Assembly: GCA_035578155.1 (NCBI GenBank)
Contig: JAPWDM010000016.1
Span: forward strand, 11,758,108 to 11,822,107
Direction: 5' to 3'
DNA from: Brachynemurus nebulosus
Taxonomy: Eukaryota; Arthropoda; Insecta; Neuroptera; Myrmeleontidae
Length of the DNA stretch: 64,000 bases
Notes under the pieces: generated by a model
What the model was told of the DNA's origin: nothing
What the model saw: only the letters and a program-made list of their open reading frames with translations
The model's database searches: none
Program-made: the position numbers and the translations under genes
In this document: piece by piece, positions 63,754 through 64,000 of the stretch
Numbering within the stretch: position 1 is the first letter of the stretch
Layout of the letters: each line of letters begins with the position of its first letter

Positions 63754-64000
63754 ATGAGCCGAGAAAAAGAACCCGAGTCAGTAACAACTACTTATGTTTT
63801 TCCAGATGAAAATAAATTGGACCAAGCAAATCAACTAATAATGCATAAAATGGCTAGCGGTTCTATGGACGAGTAAGTATATTAAAACCAAATATTTTCC
63901 GAATAATCGAAACTAATTCAAAATTTATTTTATTTCAGTTCTTGTATGGTCAAATTCTTCCGTGCCGTTCCAATATTCTGGCGTGGTATGTTCTCAATAG
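63754..64000 (+). CDS. Unidentified host gene, 5' part (exon 1 and start of exon 2)
   Basis: ATG at 63754 follows AAAATTTCAAAA-like leader and is the first ATG after a stop-rich stretch. Exon 1 63754-63872 ends GA|GTAAGTA; the 66-bp intron (63873-63938) ends TTTATTTCAG; exon 2 begins 63939 and is open to the window end. The junction is phase 2 and restores GAT (Asp). The N terminus reads MSREKEPESVTTTYVFPDEN, then KLDQANQLIMHKMASGSMDD, then SCMVKFFRAVPIFWRGMFSI. The first 40 residues are polar and acidic; the run after the intron is aromatic and hydrophobic. I do not recognise the family. Consensus splice sites in a frame-preserving position make it the best candidate host gene here. Confidence 0.7.

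Overview
The window looks like AT-rich nuclear DNA from an animal, most likely an insect. The evidence is short 66-72 bp GT-AG introns, LINEs of the R4/Dong, Jockey and I-like types, Helitrons ending in CTAG, many TIR elements (hAT-, PIF/Harbinger- and Tc1/pogo-like) and long (TA)n and (TAA)n tracts. A hemipteran is only a guess. There is very little host coding sequence. The one clear candidate host gene is the first 1.3 exons of an unidentified protein at the right edge (63754-64000). Everything else is transposon genes, transposon relics, satellites and unassigned AT-rich DNA.

Layout. 1-4.6 kb: two Helitron copies in AT-rich spacer. 4.6-7 kb: a long inverted repeat with (TA)n at its centre, followed by a repeat family built of ~160-bp units; a second copy lies in opposite orientation at 37-38.7 kb. 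7.5-8.8 kb: two halves of a (TA)n-centred repeat family, which recurs at 21.7-22.2 kb and 51.3-55 kb. 10-16.7 kb: nested TIR elements, a Psq-type HTH fragment, and a decayed Jockey endonuclease domain broken by two MITEs. 16.8-17.4 kb: a complete small Helitron. 19.8-20.66 kb: a decayed satellite of ~103-bp period.

22.46-34.33 kb is the richest block and is visibly more GC-rich than its surroundings. A (TAA)n tract has taken up a series of LINE copies: an intact restriction-like-endonuclease LINE (R4/Dong type, ORF 1397 aa), an internally deleted I-like LINE, two truncated copies of a second R4/Dong-type family, a 3' scrap of the first family, and a 5'-truncated I-like LINE with RT and RNase H and a 13-bp target-site duplication. 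Short (TAA)n runs separate most of the copies.

34.6-40 kb: a possible 5.4-kb TIR element containing the second ~160-bp-unit copy. 41.5-48.7 kb: a 31-bp minisatellite, foldbacks, a Harbinger-type MITE caught in a direct-inverted-direct triplication, two hAT-type MITEs with 8-bp duplications, and a 139-bp tandem array. 51.5-54.46 kb: a TIR element (arms ~550 bp, TA duplication) carrying a small intron-containing FLYWCH zinc-finger gene. 55-61.6 kb: more MITEs and foldbacks, one of them holding a hAT element, and a Tc1 transposase C-terminal scrap. The rest, up to the host gene, is unassigned AT-rich DNA.

All calls come from reading the sequence. Family names rest on motifs, termini and target-site duplications, not on database searches.
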